64,000 nt of DNA, from the NCBI RefSeq assembly GCF_027579695.1, contig NC_083569.1, positions 73,060,649 through 73,124,648 on the forward strand, in the 5' to 3' direction. This document shows positions 12,701-25,600 of this stretch, piece after piece. The notes beneath the pieces are model-generated. The model saw nothing but the letters and a program-made list of their open reading frames with translations. It did no database searches and had not been told where the DNA came from. This stretch comes from Neoarius graeffei. Taxonomy: Eukaryota > Chordata > Actinopteri > Siluriformes > Ariidae. Within the stretch, counting starts at the first letter, position 1. Every line of letters starts with the position of its first letter. A program made the translations under genes and the position numbers.

Positions 12701-15700
12701 AGTGATGAGTTACTGGACAGCTGATTCAACAACTGAAGGACCCTTCTGAAAATGTGTTTACATTCCAGCATTTGAACTTTTTTTTTGTGACTAAAAAAGG
12801 ATTTGCTGTAATTGTAGGCTAATGTATTTTCCATTGCCTTTTCACTTAGACAGCCACTTACGGAATGAAAGCTTTGTTATGTACTGTAAAAAAAATAGAG
12901 TGAAAATCTTTTGGCCATGAAGCAGCTGCAAGAATTTACAATACAAACACTAACATAAACTCAAATACATGACAAACATGTCAGAATTGTGGGTTGTTGT
13001 TTTTTTTTTGGGCGGGGGGAGATTTGTGTGCAATATTCTTGTTTTTATTACAACCCCGATTCCAAAAAAGTTGGGACAAAGAACAAATTGTAAATAAAAA
13101 CAGAATGCAATAATTTACAAATTTCAAAAACTGATCTTGTATTCACAATAGAACATAGACAACATATCAAATGTCGAAAGTGAGACATTTTGAAATTTCA
13201 TGCCAAATATTGGCTCATTTGAAATTTCATGACAGCAACACATCTCAAAAAAGTTGGGACAGGGGCAATAAGAGGCTGGAAAAGTTAAAGGTACAAAAAA
13301 GGAACAGCTGGAGGACCAAATTGCAACTCATTAGGTCAATTGGCAAAAGGTCATTAACATGACTGGGTATAAAAAGAGCATCTTGGAGTGGCAGCGGCTC
13401 TCAGAAGTAAAGATGGGAAGAGGATCACCAATCCCCCTAATTCTGCGCCGACAAATAGTGAAGCAATATCAGAAAGGAGTTCAACAGTGTAAAATTGCAA
13501 AGAGTTTGAACATATCATCATCTACAGTGCATAATATCATCAAAAGATTCAGAGAATCTGGAAGAATCTCTGTGCGTAAGGGTCAAGGCCGGAAAACCAT
13601 ACTGGGTGCCCGTGATCTTCGGGCCCTTAGACGGCACTGCATCACATACAGGCATGCTTCTGTATTGGAAATCACAAAATGGGCTCAGGAATATTTCCAG
13701 AGAACATTATCTGTGAACACAATTCACCGTGCCATCCGCCGTTGCCAGCTAAAACTCTATAGTTCAAAGAAGAAGCCGTATCTAAACATGATCCAGAAGC
13801 GCAGACGTCTTCTCTGAGCCAAGGCTCATTTAAAATGGACTGTGGCAAAAGTGGAAAACTGTTCTGTGGTCAGACGAATCAAAATTTGAAGTTCTTTATG
13901 GAAATCAGGGACGCCGTGTCATTCGGACTAAAGAGGAGAAGGACGACCCAAGTTGTTATCAGCGCTCAGTTCAGAAGCTTGCATCGCTGATGGTATGGGG
14001 TTGCATTAGTGCGTGTGGCATGGGCAGCTTACACATCTGGAAAGACACCATCAATGCTGAAAGGTATATCCAGGTTCTAGAGCAACATATGCTCCCATCC
14101 AGACGACGTCTCTTTCAGGAAAGACCTTGCATTTTCCAACATGACAATGCCAAACCACATACTGCATCAATTACAGCATCATGGCTGCGTAGAAGAAGGG
14201 TCCGGGTACTGAACTGGCCAGCCTGCAGTCCAGATCTTTCACCCATAGAAAACATTTGGCGCATCATAAAACGGAAGATATGACAAAAAAGACCTAAGAC
14301 AGTTGAGCAACTAGAATCCTACATTAGACAAGAATGGGTTAACATTCCTATCCCTAAACTTGAGCAACTTGTCTCCTCAGTCCCCAGACGTTTACAGACT
14401 GTTGTAAAGAGAAAAGGGGATGTCTCACAGTGGGAAACATGGCCTTGTCCCAACTTTTTTGAGATGTGTTGTTGTCATGAAATTTAAAATCACCTCATTT
14501 TTCTCTTTAAATGATACATTTTCTCAGTTTAAACATTTGATATGCCATCTATGTTCTATTCTGAATAAAATATGGAATTTTGAAAGTTCCACATCATTCC
14601 ATTCCATTTTTATTTACAATTTGTACTTTGTCCCAACTTTTTTGGAATCGGGGTTGTAGTTAGATCATGATAGATATTATATAGTAACTACTTCTGTACA
14701 TATCAAATGTGCATTCTCAGCATTAAGAAATGTTACCCGAGATATTTGTGTCCTTGTCTTTATTTCATTGTTATAAGAGCAATCGGTTTCAAAGAAATGT
14801 CCTTCAGTTTACTCCTGTGACTCAAATAGGCTTACACACCTTGTTCGACATGCTCAAGCGCTGCCCAAATAAATTCCAAATCCAAAAACTTTGTTTCGCT
14901 TCAGTAATTTATTCCCAACGTAAAAATTAAAGCATCAGCCTTAGTGGAGTTGAATGGTTGTGATTCTTGATTACAGCGACGGTATTTAAGTTACAAACCA
15001 GTGCTTTGCAGCGGTCTAAAACTGTATGGTTGCATGCCTGAATTGAGTGTCCTCCATCACGGAAGGTAAAAACACATATAGCGCAGGTGCTGCAGTCACC
15101 TGTCTACTGAGAGGGGTGGGACGGGGCAAGAAGCAACAACTAATACCACTCCACCATTCAAAATGCAACGACAATTGTACAAATATAATAATAATATAAT
15201 AGATAAATGTGCTAGGTGCAACATAATCCACAATACAGTACATATTCACATTTATTTACCATTATATTCAAAGTTAACTTAATAAACTAAATCAAAATAT
15301 TCAATAAATTATGAAATCCTGTATTCAGCTGGGCGACAAGGTGGTGTAAATGGTTAGCTCTGTCGCCTCACAGCAAGAGGGTTCTGGGTTCGAACCCAGT
15401 GGCTGATGAGGGCCTTTCTGTGTGGAGTTTGCATGTTCTCCCCGTGTCCGCGTGGGTTTCCTCCGGGTGCTCCGGTTTCCCCCACAGTCCAAAGACATGC
15501 AGGTTAGGTTAACTGGTGGCTCTACATTGACCATATGTGAATGGTTGTGTGTCTCTATGTGTCAGCCCTGTGATGACCTGGTAACTTGTCCAGGGTGTAC
15601 CCTGACTCTTGCCCATAGTCAGCTGGGATAGGCTCCAGCTTACCTGCGACCCTGCACAGAATAAGCGGCTACAGATAATGGATGGATAGATGAACATATT

Positions 15701-16626
15701 TGGTTCCAAAAATTGTTATGCCTATAAGCATAGTAAAGGTTCAACAGCTGAGTCAAACTCATCTAAATTTGAGTCTTTTTGGGTTTTGATAAACTAATCT
15801 GAGGAGAAAAGAAACGTGATTTGCTCTGGAGACATATTAGGTTGAGAATGGGAATGAAGGATCTGAATAAATTGCTGAACAGCTTCTTGGATTAATGCAC
15901 TGGCGGCTCGTTAATGGGGCGATTTGGGCGACGCACTCCCAAACAGGGAGGGAGATTTTTTTTTATCTACTCCTACTACCACGGCAACAGTAATGTCATT
16001 GTCCAATCAGGCTAAGGTCGCGCCTGGTGCAGCCACGCCCTTTTGGGGCGATTTCTGTCAGGTTCAGATTTGCCCCAAAATCTCCCATTGACTGTAATGG
16101 TATGTACGTTTTTTTCGAAAATCCTGCTCCCAATGCATTTTCTATTAGGTTTTATGTGCTCGCACAAGCAGCGTGCTTACGTCATACGCCTGTTGCGCCA
16201 CGCAAGTGTTGCCAGATTGGGCAATTTTAAGTGCATTTTTGCGGGTTTTGAACATAATTTTGGGCTGGAAAACGCAACTTGCGCAGGAAATGTGTGAACA
16301 TTCTATGAAGATGGCAGCGAGTGTTGAGTGCAACAATACGATAGCGTCTCTGAAAGAAGTTCCCTTTAGTCGTCGTACCAATGAGGAGAAAACAGCAATC
16401 AAACAGCTAGGACCTCCTAGACCGAATTTAAACATCAAGCAAGTGTCTACGAAGGGGGAGAAGACCTGCTCAAGAGGTTTTAACAAGAACTGGTACCACT
16501 GGAAAACTTGGCTAGCTGGCTGTGATGTAGCTCTTTTTTGCTCCCCTTGCGTTCTCTTCCACCCTGGAAGTAGCACAGCAGACGGTACAGTGATATCTGA
16601 TATTTGAATTTACTAGGCAAAAGTTG

Positions 16627-16657
<31 letters not shown>

Positions 16658-19600
16658 TTTACCAATGGCAGTTTAACATTGCCATGTTTTTGTTTTACCA
16701 ATGTTAGTTTAACATTGCCATGCTTGGAATATTTCAGTAGCCTCAAGTTCTCTCTGACTTGGTGTAAATTAAGCATATTTTCAGTTTTTATATATTGTAC
16801 AGTATGTGTTCATTGGAGCCAGCAGCACCGTACCTTTTTTCCAACTTGTTAAGCCAAGTTGTACTGACTACAAAACCTTGTGTAACCTTGTGTGTATATA
16901 GCTAAATAACTAAAGCCTTTTGTGTTCATTGACATGCTTGTAATACTTTAAATTTCCTTTTAAGGCATGGCTTTCTGGAGGAATTCTTGGGGAAAAAAAA
17001 CTGCAGAATTTATTTAGAATTATTTGTTGTTAAAATGGTGCAATTCCATATAAAAAAACACATAATTAAGCTGCACATGTTTGTTTGATGGTTATGCTTT
17101 TCTTCATCTTTTTCAAAACTTAAACACTTGTTTTGGATTTATATCCTGCCACTTTAATTGCATTCTTTAGAATTGAAGAAATTAGAATATGTTTATAATT
17201 AAGAATTTGTGTCTACTTATTATAGAATACTGGAAAAATATGAGAAAATAAATGAGTAATGTAATATTAATTGATTGTGATGCCAAATGTTTTGCTTTGA
17301 AGGCTTCACAATGAATCTTCCTTAGTTTTAGCCTGGCAAGCCAGACTAAATATGAATATTTGCCACTCGTAGGCAAAAATATTTTTGGCCGCTAGGCGGG
17401 TGGGTCTAGTTTACTAGGCTACCTTAGTTTGCCACCTTTAACTTGTTCAGTGTTGCCACCTAGTGGAGAGAAGAGATATTGTCTATATTGATATCTGAAT
17501 TTACCAGGCAAAAACAAGTTCGGCCAATTGATTTTCTACCTAGGTCAATTTACTTCAGTCCTGTGGACATTTACGGTCCGTGTAGACATAACAGGGGAAA
17601 ATTGCCCCCCCTGAAAAAAAATTCAGGAGCCGCCACTGGATTAATGGTACTATTAAACAGGCGAGAGAATTTCACTCTACTCTCTATATAATTTATCACT
17701 CTTACCATACAAATGAGAAACAGTTGGATGAAGTCAGTTGAAATTTCACCTATCCATCTCTCTCTCTCGCTCTCTCTGTCTTTCCATTTGTTTCTCTGTA
17801 TGTCTAACTTTTGGGTGAAATGTCAAAACTCCTTTGTATGGCTTTTCATTTCTCTTTTTCTGTCTGTCTCCAGGGAGGATTGTCAGTGGACTCCATCTCC
17901 GACCTGGTGGAAAGTCAGTCCAGGCTGCTGGAGGCACTGCAGCTCTCTCATCCTAATGAATTGGATATCAAGAAGACACCAGCGGGCCGCACACAGACCA
18001 AGCTGAGCCTGAACCCCATTTACAGACAGGTGCCACGTGTCCTGGAGCGCTGCTGCCAGCACATACACACATACGGTGAGCACTGCAGGATATCTCAGTC
18101 ATCAGGGCTGAACCCACATACTCACTGCATGCTGAAATCAATGCTATACAGAGGATATTGAGCAGCAGGATCCTTCTGCCCCAGTACAGGAAGGAACGCT
18201 TTCGCGGGAGTCTTTCCTCCCGGCTGCATTCAGACGGTACAATTCTGTACTTCGTTCATCTGTAAAGTTCACTTTCGTCCCTGAACGGTTTATTCAATTC
18301 CATGCAGCATAACGATATATTTGCACACTGCAAAACTATGGTTTGAAATTCTACTTTGCACATACATTCATAGCCCAGTGCACATTCATTTTTATTATTT
18401 TTTAATATGTGGTAATGTGGTAATACCCTTTTGCGTCTTTTTCATATTAGACAATAATATTTCTTGCCTGCTGCTGTAACACTGGAAATTCCATCTTGGG
18501 ATTAATAAAGTGTTATCTCATGGTTTTTTTTTTCTTTATATAAACAGACAAGGAGATTGTTTCAAGGTGCAGTCAGTGGTTTTTAAAGTCTGAACATTTT
18601 TTTTTTTGCAAGTTCTCCTCACATTCTGATATTGTTATAAGATAGATACTTCGAGATAAAACTCAGTTCTCTGTGGTAGCCCAGTCTTAGAACATTGGAG
18701 CAGAAACAAAAGCTGTAGATCACCAAAACATTGCCTTTTGATCATGTTTCCTGTCAATTCACAAAGGTTCTCCTCTTGTGTAAGCATTCAGCCTTTCTAA
18801 TAGAGCTGGAAAAATATCTAAAAAAAAAATAATTTCGATCATACCACCATTCCCCAGATGAAAACATGGATGCTAGGTTGGTTTAGAAGAAAGGCTCTAT
18901 CAGCTGTTTGGCAGTAACAGAAATTATTTGTAGGTTATTGCTACTTTCTCGATTAATTATTTTCTCCCTTGCATTGTGGGTGATTACTTCCTGTCAATCA
19001 TCATTGATATCTGATTTTATTTTATCCACATTCACTGGACATGAGCAATCGCACGCTCTGATTGGCTACTCTACTGCTAGGATATCAGCTCATATACCAT
19101 GAGTAGAGAAAAACAAAATGGCAGCGCATGTTGCTGAACCAACCGAGGACGAAATAAAAACTCTACTCGAAAACCCCAAAAATACAATAAAAATGCAACA
19201 AAATATGGAATAAAAGTATTTGATGGTAAGAACATATCTTTTTGATTTTTCAAGAATTATTATTATTATTACAGCATTTTTCACAAATTGTTACTGTCCT
19301 TTCGCCGGTTTGTTTACATTCTAAGCGGAAATGATTTTGTCGGACTTTTGTATAAAGTTTTTATTTATTGAATTTGCAAAAAATAAAAATGCTCTGTTTC
19401 TCAAAATTCAGTGAATGTGGATAGAATAAAATAGTTATTCCAATCAATCTCGTCATACATGGCTTATAGCCAACTCGGTGTTACCGTATGCGCCCTGTCG
19501 GCTATCAGCTCATGTACGACTCAATTTTGTGGAATAACTGTTAAATATCGGCCCATTGCCCAGGACTACTTTCTACCCCAGGTAGTGCATGTGTGCAGGT

Positions 19601-22600
19601 GTTTTGGGGATGTGGTTTTGGAGGTAACACTGAAGGGAGAAGCTGTTTTGTCTGGATTTTGAGTTGAGGCTAGTTTCAGCTAACTTCCATCAATATTGGG
19701 TGGTTCAGTGTTTAAGGTTTTGGGCTACAGATTTCTCTACTACCTGGACTTCCATTGAAGGTCCTTGAGTGAGGCCCTTAGGGTAGTATCTCACTGGGCT
19801 GCGACAGCTTGCGACAAATTGCGAACATCATTCGTGAGAGAGTTTCAAAAGTGTCTTGAAACATTTGCGGGGCTTCTCAATTTCCTTGCATGAGTCGCAA
19901 AGTGTCGCTCCTTCGTCGCTGAAATCTTGAACATGTTCAAAAAATTTGTGCGACAAAATTTATCTCAAAATAGCTGCAAATGTGTCACTGGTGTCGCAAA
20001 GCCGTCGTGAACCCTTCTCAAGTCAGTTTCCGTGAGGCTTCCTCTACTTCCCTGCCTGCCGAGGGAAAGCCGGGCTGTGACAGCCTGCGACTAGTTGGAG
20101 ACACAACAATTGCGGTAAAATACGTGAATATCAATTCAATGTGATTCCAAGTGAAAATTGTCGCTAATTCGCATATTTTATCACAATTGTTGTGTCTCCA
20201 ACTAGTCGCAGGCTGTCGCAGCCCAGTGAGATACTGGCTTCAATTATTCTCTCTCATGGATACTGAAATCAATCAATCAAATAAAATATCTGTAAACTAG
20301 CTGACTGCACCTTTAATTTATTTAATGGGATTTTTAATTATCTTACATGTGTATTTTTCAACTTTAAACTTCACATATCCAATTTATATCTTTAGACATA
20401 ATTAACTGTATTAGTGACCCATTGCTAAACACTTCATTTCTGTGTCTTGCTCAGTACATGTATAAATGACCTTGCTGGCTTTTTAGAAGATACACACAAA
20501 TGTACAGTAATAGACCTGTCTAACTTTTAAGACTTGATGTTTGTGAATAGCAAACAGTTTGTAATGTCATAAATAGCATGTTTGGAGAAGAGTTGACATA
20601 CACAGAACAGAAAAAGAGTAAACCGATTCAGTGTTCTTCATTTGACTTTCTTCTTTGCTCTCCAGGGTTGCAGACGGTGGGGATTTTCCGAGTAGGAAGC
20701 TCCAAAAAGAGAGTCCGCCAAGTGAGTCTCAGCTCACACTACCCCCTAGTGTCAGTTAAGCTAAAGCCTGCAGCCTCCTTTTCAACAGTGATACACACTC
20801 AAACTATCATACCTTTTCCAGAGGTGGACAAAGTACCCAACATCATTACTGAAGTCAAAGTACAGATCCCACTGGTCAAATGTTACTCCGATACAAGTGA
20901 AAGTTGTCCAGTCAAATTTTTACTTAAGTTAAAGTACTGAAGTACTTGCTTTTAAAAATACTTAAGTATTAAAAGTACATTTTCTGTCAACGCATTGTTG
21001 TATTATTGCCACAACGCTTACAAAACCTAACGCCGTTACCAAAGGCAGAAATGTGAATTCACAAAATGAACGCATGCTGTGCATCATGGTGGTTTAATGT
21101 TAAGCTAGCTAGTCAGTGAAGCTCCACCTGACGCTAGCAAACTCTTTTCAAACTCGAAATCATATTGGGTAGCTAACGCTACTAGAAAAGAAAGATTTCT
21201 ACATTGTTTATTTGGCAAGATTGTGCTAAAACATATTTCTGAAAGGGCGGTATAGTGGTTAGCACTGTCTCCTCACAGCAAGAAGGTCCAGGTTCGAGCC
21301 CCATGGCCGGCGAGGGCCTTTCTGTGCGGAGTTTGCATGTTCTCCCCGTGTCTGCATGGGTTTCCTCCGGGTGCTCCGGTTTCCCCCACAGTCCAAAGAC
21401 ATGCAGGTTAGGTTAACTGGTGACTCTAAATTGACTGTAGGTGTGAATGTGAGTGTGAATGGTTGTCTGTGTCTATGTGTCAGCCCTGTGATGACCTGGT
21501 GACTTGTCCAGGGTGTCCCCCGCCTTTCGCCCATAGTCAGCTGGGATAGGCTCCAGCTTGCCTGCGACCCTGTAGAACAGGATAAAGCGGCTAGAGGAGA
21601 TGAGATGAGATATTTCTGAAAGGACTTCAGATAAGTTAACGTTATTTATTTTAGCGTAACTCCATTTTTACATACTAACTAACTGTGTCCAAGTTGACTA
21701 GCTATGTGTAAACATTAGCCGTGGACAAGGTGATGGCGACTTGGTGGGCAAATCCATAGGAAGTCATTTGACTAACCAGACTGCATAGCTACGTTCGCAA
21801 CGATATTGCTAGCTCTAAAAGCACAGACAACTTCGTTGCAAACTTTCTGTTGGAATAAAACATTTATATACCTCACCATGCTTCCGCAGGTTGGACGGCG
21901 AGTTTTTGTAGGCTGTGATGTGGTTCGTTTTTGGCAAACATTTAAAATGAAACTAATCTTTAATCCTTTCAGATAACTGAAACATGGGTTCCAGGTAAAG
22001 CCATGGGTGCGTGCATTCCCCAGAAGAACTGCCTCCTTCCATTCTGCCATCAACCGATCGTGTTCAGATAATGCTACTGGGAAATCATTGAATTGATTTT
22101 ATACAGTCTATGGACGTGACGTGACCCTAGTGATTACTGATAGACTGTCTCAGTGTCACCTGCAAAAAAACCAATCACATTTTAGAAAAGAAAAGAAAAA
22201 AACATCCACTTTCAAAGCTGCTTCATAGTAACGAGTAACGAGGACCTTGATAGAAATGTAGTGGAGTAAAAAGTACGATATTTGTTCAAATGTAGTGAAG
22301 TTAAAGTTATAAGTTTCCAAAATAAATAATATTCAAGTAGAGTACAGATACTCAAAAAGTGTACTTAAGTACAGTACTCAAGTAAACGTACATCGTTACT
22401 GTCCACCTCTGACCTTTTCTATACGTTATATTATTTACATTGGATTTTATATATTCAGTGTGCGTAGCACCTTCAATAGTTTCTCATCTCATCTCATTAT
22501 CTCTAGCCGCTTTATCCTTCTACAGGGTCGCAGGCAAGCTGGAGCCTATCCCAGCTGACTACGGGCGAAAGGCGGGGTACACCCTGGACAAGTCGCCAGG

Positions 22601-25600
22601 TCATCACAGGGCTGACACATAGACACAGACAACCATTCACACTCACATTCACACCTACGGTCAATTTAGAGTCACCAGTTAACCTAACCTGCATGTCTTT
22701 GGACTGTGGGGGAAACCGGAGCACCCGGAGGAAACCCACACGGACACGGGGAGAACATGCAAACTCCACACAGAAAGGCCCTCGCCGGCCACGGGGCTCG
22801 AACCCGGACCTTCTTGCTGTGAGGCGACAGCGCTAACCACTACACCACCGTGCCGCCTCAATAGTTTCTTCCTTTGTGAATTTCCTTCAAGGCTGTCTGT
22901 AGTACGTTATGTATATAAAGCAATTATAGAATTTCACAGATGCCCTTGTCTTACTTACAGAAGTGCTCTCCATTAAAAACATATGCTCATCCTAGTAAAA
23001 AAGAGGTTAGGCTCTTAGAAGAGTCTAGAATAATAATTCTATATTTATATATGGATGTCTAGATGGTATGTTGTTCATTTGCGTTTTTGCACATCTGTTA
23101 AAATGTGTTCTGTATGTGTTTGTTCTCAGTTGCGTGAGGACTTTGACAGTGGAACAGATGTTGTACTGGATGATGAACACAGTGTTCATGATGTGGCAGC
23201 ACTATTAAAGGAGTTCCTGAGGGACATGCCTGACCCTCTGCTGCCTAGAGAGCTATACTGCGCCTTTCTGCATGCTAATAGTAAACACACACACACGCAC
23301 ACACGGATCTACACACAGTTGCATGTACTTATGTATAAACATGGCATATACGTGTTACAGATTTGTGGGGCGCTGATCAGTTGACATACCTGCAGCACCT
23401 GTTGTATCTGTTGCCTTCATGTAACTGTGACACTCTACTGAGGCTGCTGAGTTTATTACACACCGTTCAGGAGCATGCTCATGACTCTGTCAGCCCTGAC
23501 CAGCAGGAGGTACCACACCCCATCCTCTCTCTCTCTCGCTCTCTCTCTCTCTCAGCCTCTGCCTGCTCTTCAATACCTTGATCTCTGTAGTTCTGCAACC
23601 ATCACTACAGTAGCTTTTAGCAATTCCAGCATCAAGGATATGACATTTCAACAGTCACTTCTTGCACGAGGTCATGTGATCTTTCAGTAAAATATCCGTG
23701 TCCATATTATAGATACGTAGCAGGTTATCAACGTTATGAATGTGAGGTCACATCAGAATGTTTTAAGAGACCGTACTTTTGACAAACTGAGAATTTTAAA
23801 GACTTTTTGGCCTTTTTGTTTCTATTATCTTCATATGAACATTTATGAATCACACTTCCTATCGTTTCCATGTCTATAAAACCCAGACAGTGGAAAAGTC
23901 ATTATTAATCACTACGGTTTTACAACCCTGATTGCAAAAAAGTTGGGACACTGTGTAAAACATAAATAAAAACACAATGTGAAGATTTGCAAATCTTGGA
24001 AACCCTATATTTCATTGAAAATAGTACATAGACAGCATATCAAATGTTGAAACTGAGAAATTGTATTGTTTTTGGAAAAAATATATGATCATTTTGAATT
24101 CGATGTCAGCGACATGTTTCAGAAAAGTTGGGACGGGGCAACAAAAGGCTGAAAAAGTTGTGTAATGTGAAAAAAACTAATTTAGTTAATTAGCAACAAG
24201 TCAGTAACATGACTGGGTATAAAAAGAGCATCCCAGAGAGTCAGAGTCTCTTAGAAGTAAAGATGAGGAGGGGTTCACCGCTCTGTGAAAGACTGCGTGG
24301 GCAAACAGTGCAACAATTTAAGAATAACATTCCTCAATGTAAAATTGCAAAGAATTTGAGGATTACATCATCTATGGTACATAATATAATTAAAAGATTC
24401 AGAGAATCTGGTGAAATCTCTGTATGCAAAAGAACAAGGCTGAAAACTGACATTGGATGCCTGTGATCTTCAGGCCCTCAGGCGACACTGTATTAAAAGC
24501 AGACATGTGTCTGTAGTGGAAATGACTGTATGGGTTCAGGAACACTTCAGAAAACCATCGTCTGTGAAAACAGTTCATTACTGCATCCACAAATGCAAGT
24601 TAAAACCAGATATAAACAATATCCAGAAACACCACCACCTTCTCTGGGCCCGAGCTCTTTTACGATGGACTGAGGCGAAGTGGAAAATTGTCCCAAGGTC
24701 TGAAGAATCAAATTAGAAATTGTTTTTAGAAATCATGGACAGCACGTCCTCCAGGCTAAAGAGGAGAGGGGCCATCCGACTTATCATCATTGCACAGTTC
24801 AAAAGCCAGCATCTGTGATGATATGAGGGTGCATTAGTGCACATGACATGGGTAACTTGTACATCTGGGAAGGCATCATTAATGCTGAATGATATATACA
24901 CGTTTCAGAGCAATATGCTGCCATCCAGACAAAATCTTCTTTCAGCAAGACAATGCCAAACCGCTTTCTGCACATAATAAACTGCATGGCTCTGTAGTAA
25001 AAGAGTCCGGGTGCTAAAGTGGCCTGCCGGCAGTCCAGACCTGTCTCCCATTTAAAACATTTGGTGCATTATGAAGCGCAAAATATGACAAAGGAGACCC
25101 CGAACTGTTGAGCAACTGAAATTGTATATCAGGCAAGAATGGGACATTTCTCTTTCAAAACTATAGCAATTGGTCTCCTCAGTTCCCAAACGTTTACAGA
25201 GTGCTGTTAAAAGTCGAGGTGATGCAACACAGTGGTACACATGCCCCTGTTCCAACTTTTTTGAAATGTGTTGCTGATGACAAATTCAGAACGAGCTTAT
25301 ATTTTTCAAAAAACAATAAAAATTTCCCAGTTTCAACATTTGATCTGTTGTCTTTGTACTATATTCAATGAAATATAGGGTTACAATGATTTGCAAATTA
25401 TCACATTCTGTTTTTATTTACAGTTTACAGTGTCCCAACTTTTTTGGAATGGGGGATGTACATTTGTTTTACATTTCCTTGCTGTGCATTTCACCGTCTT
25501 GTCTATTTACTTGTGTCCTATTCAGATCCCAGGGAATAAGATGACAGCAGGTAACTTGGCCGTGATTTTTGGGCCCAACCTGCTACAGAAGGAGAAAGGA

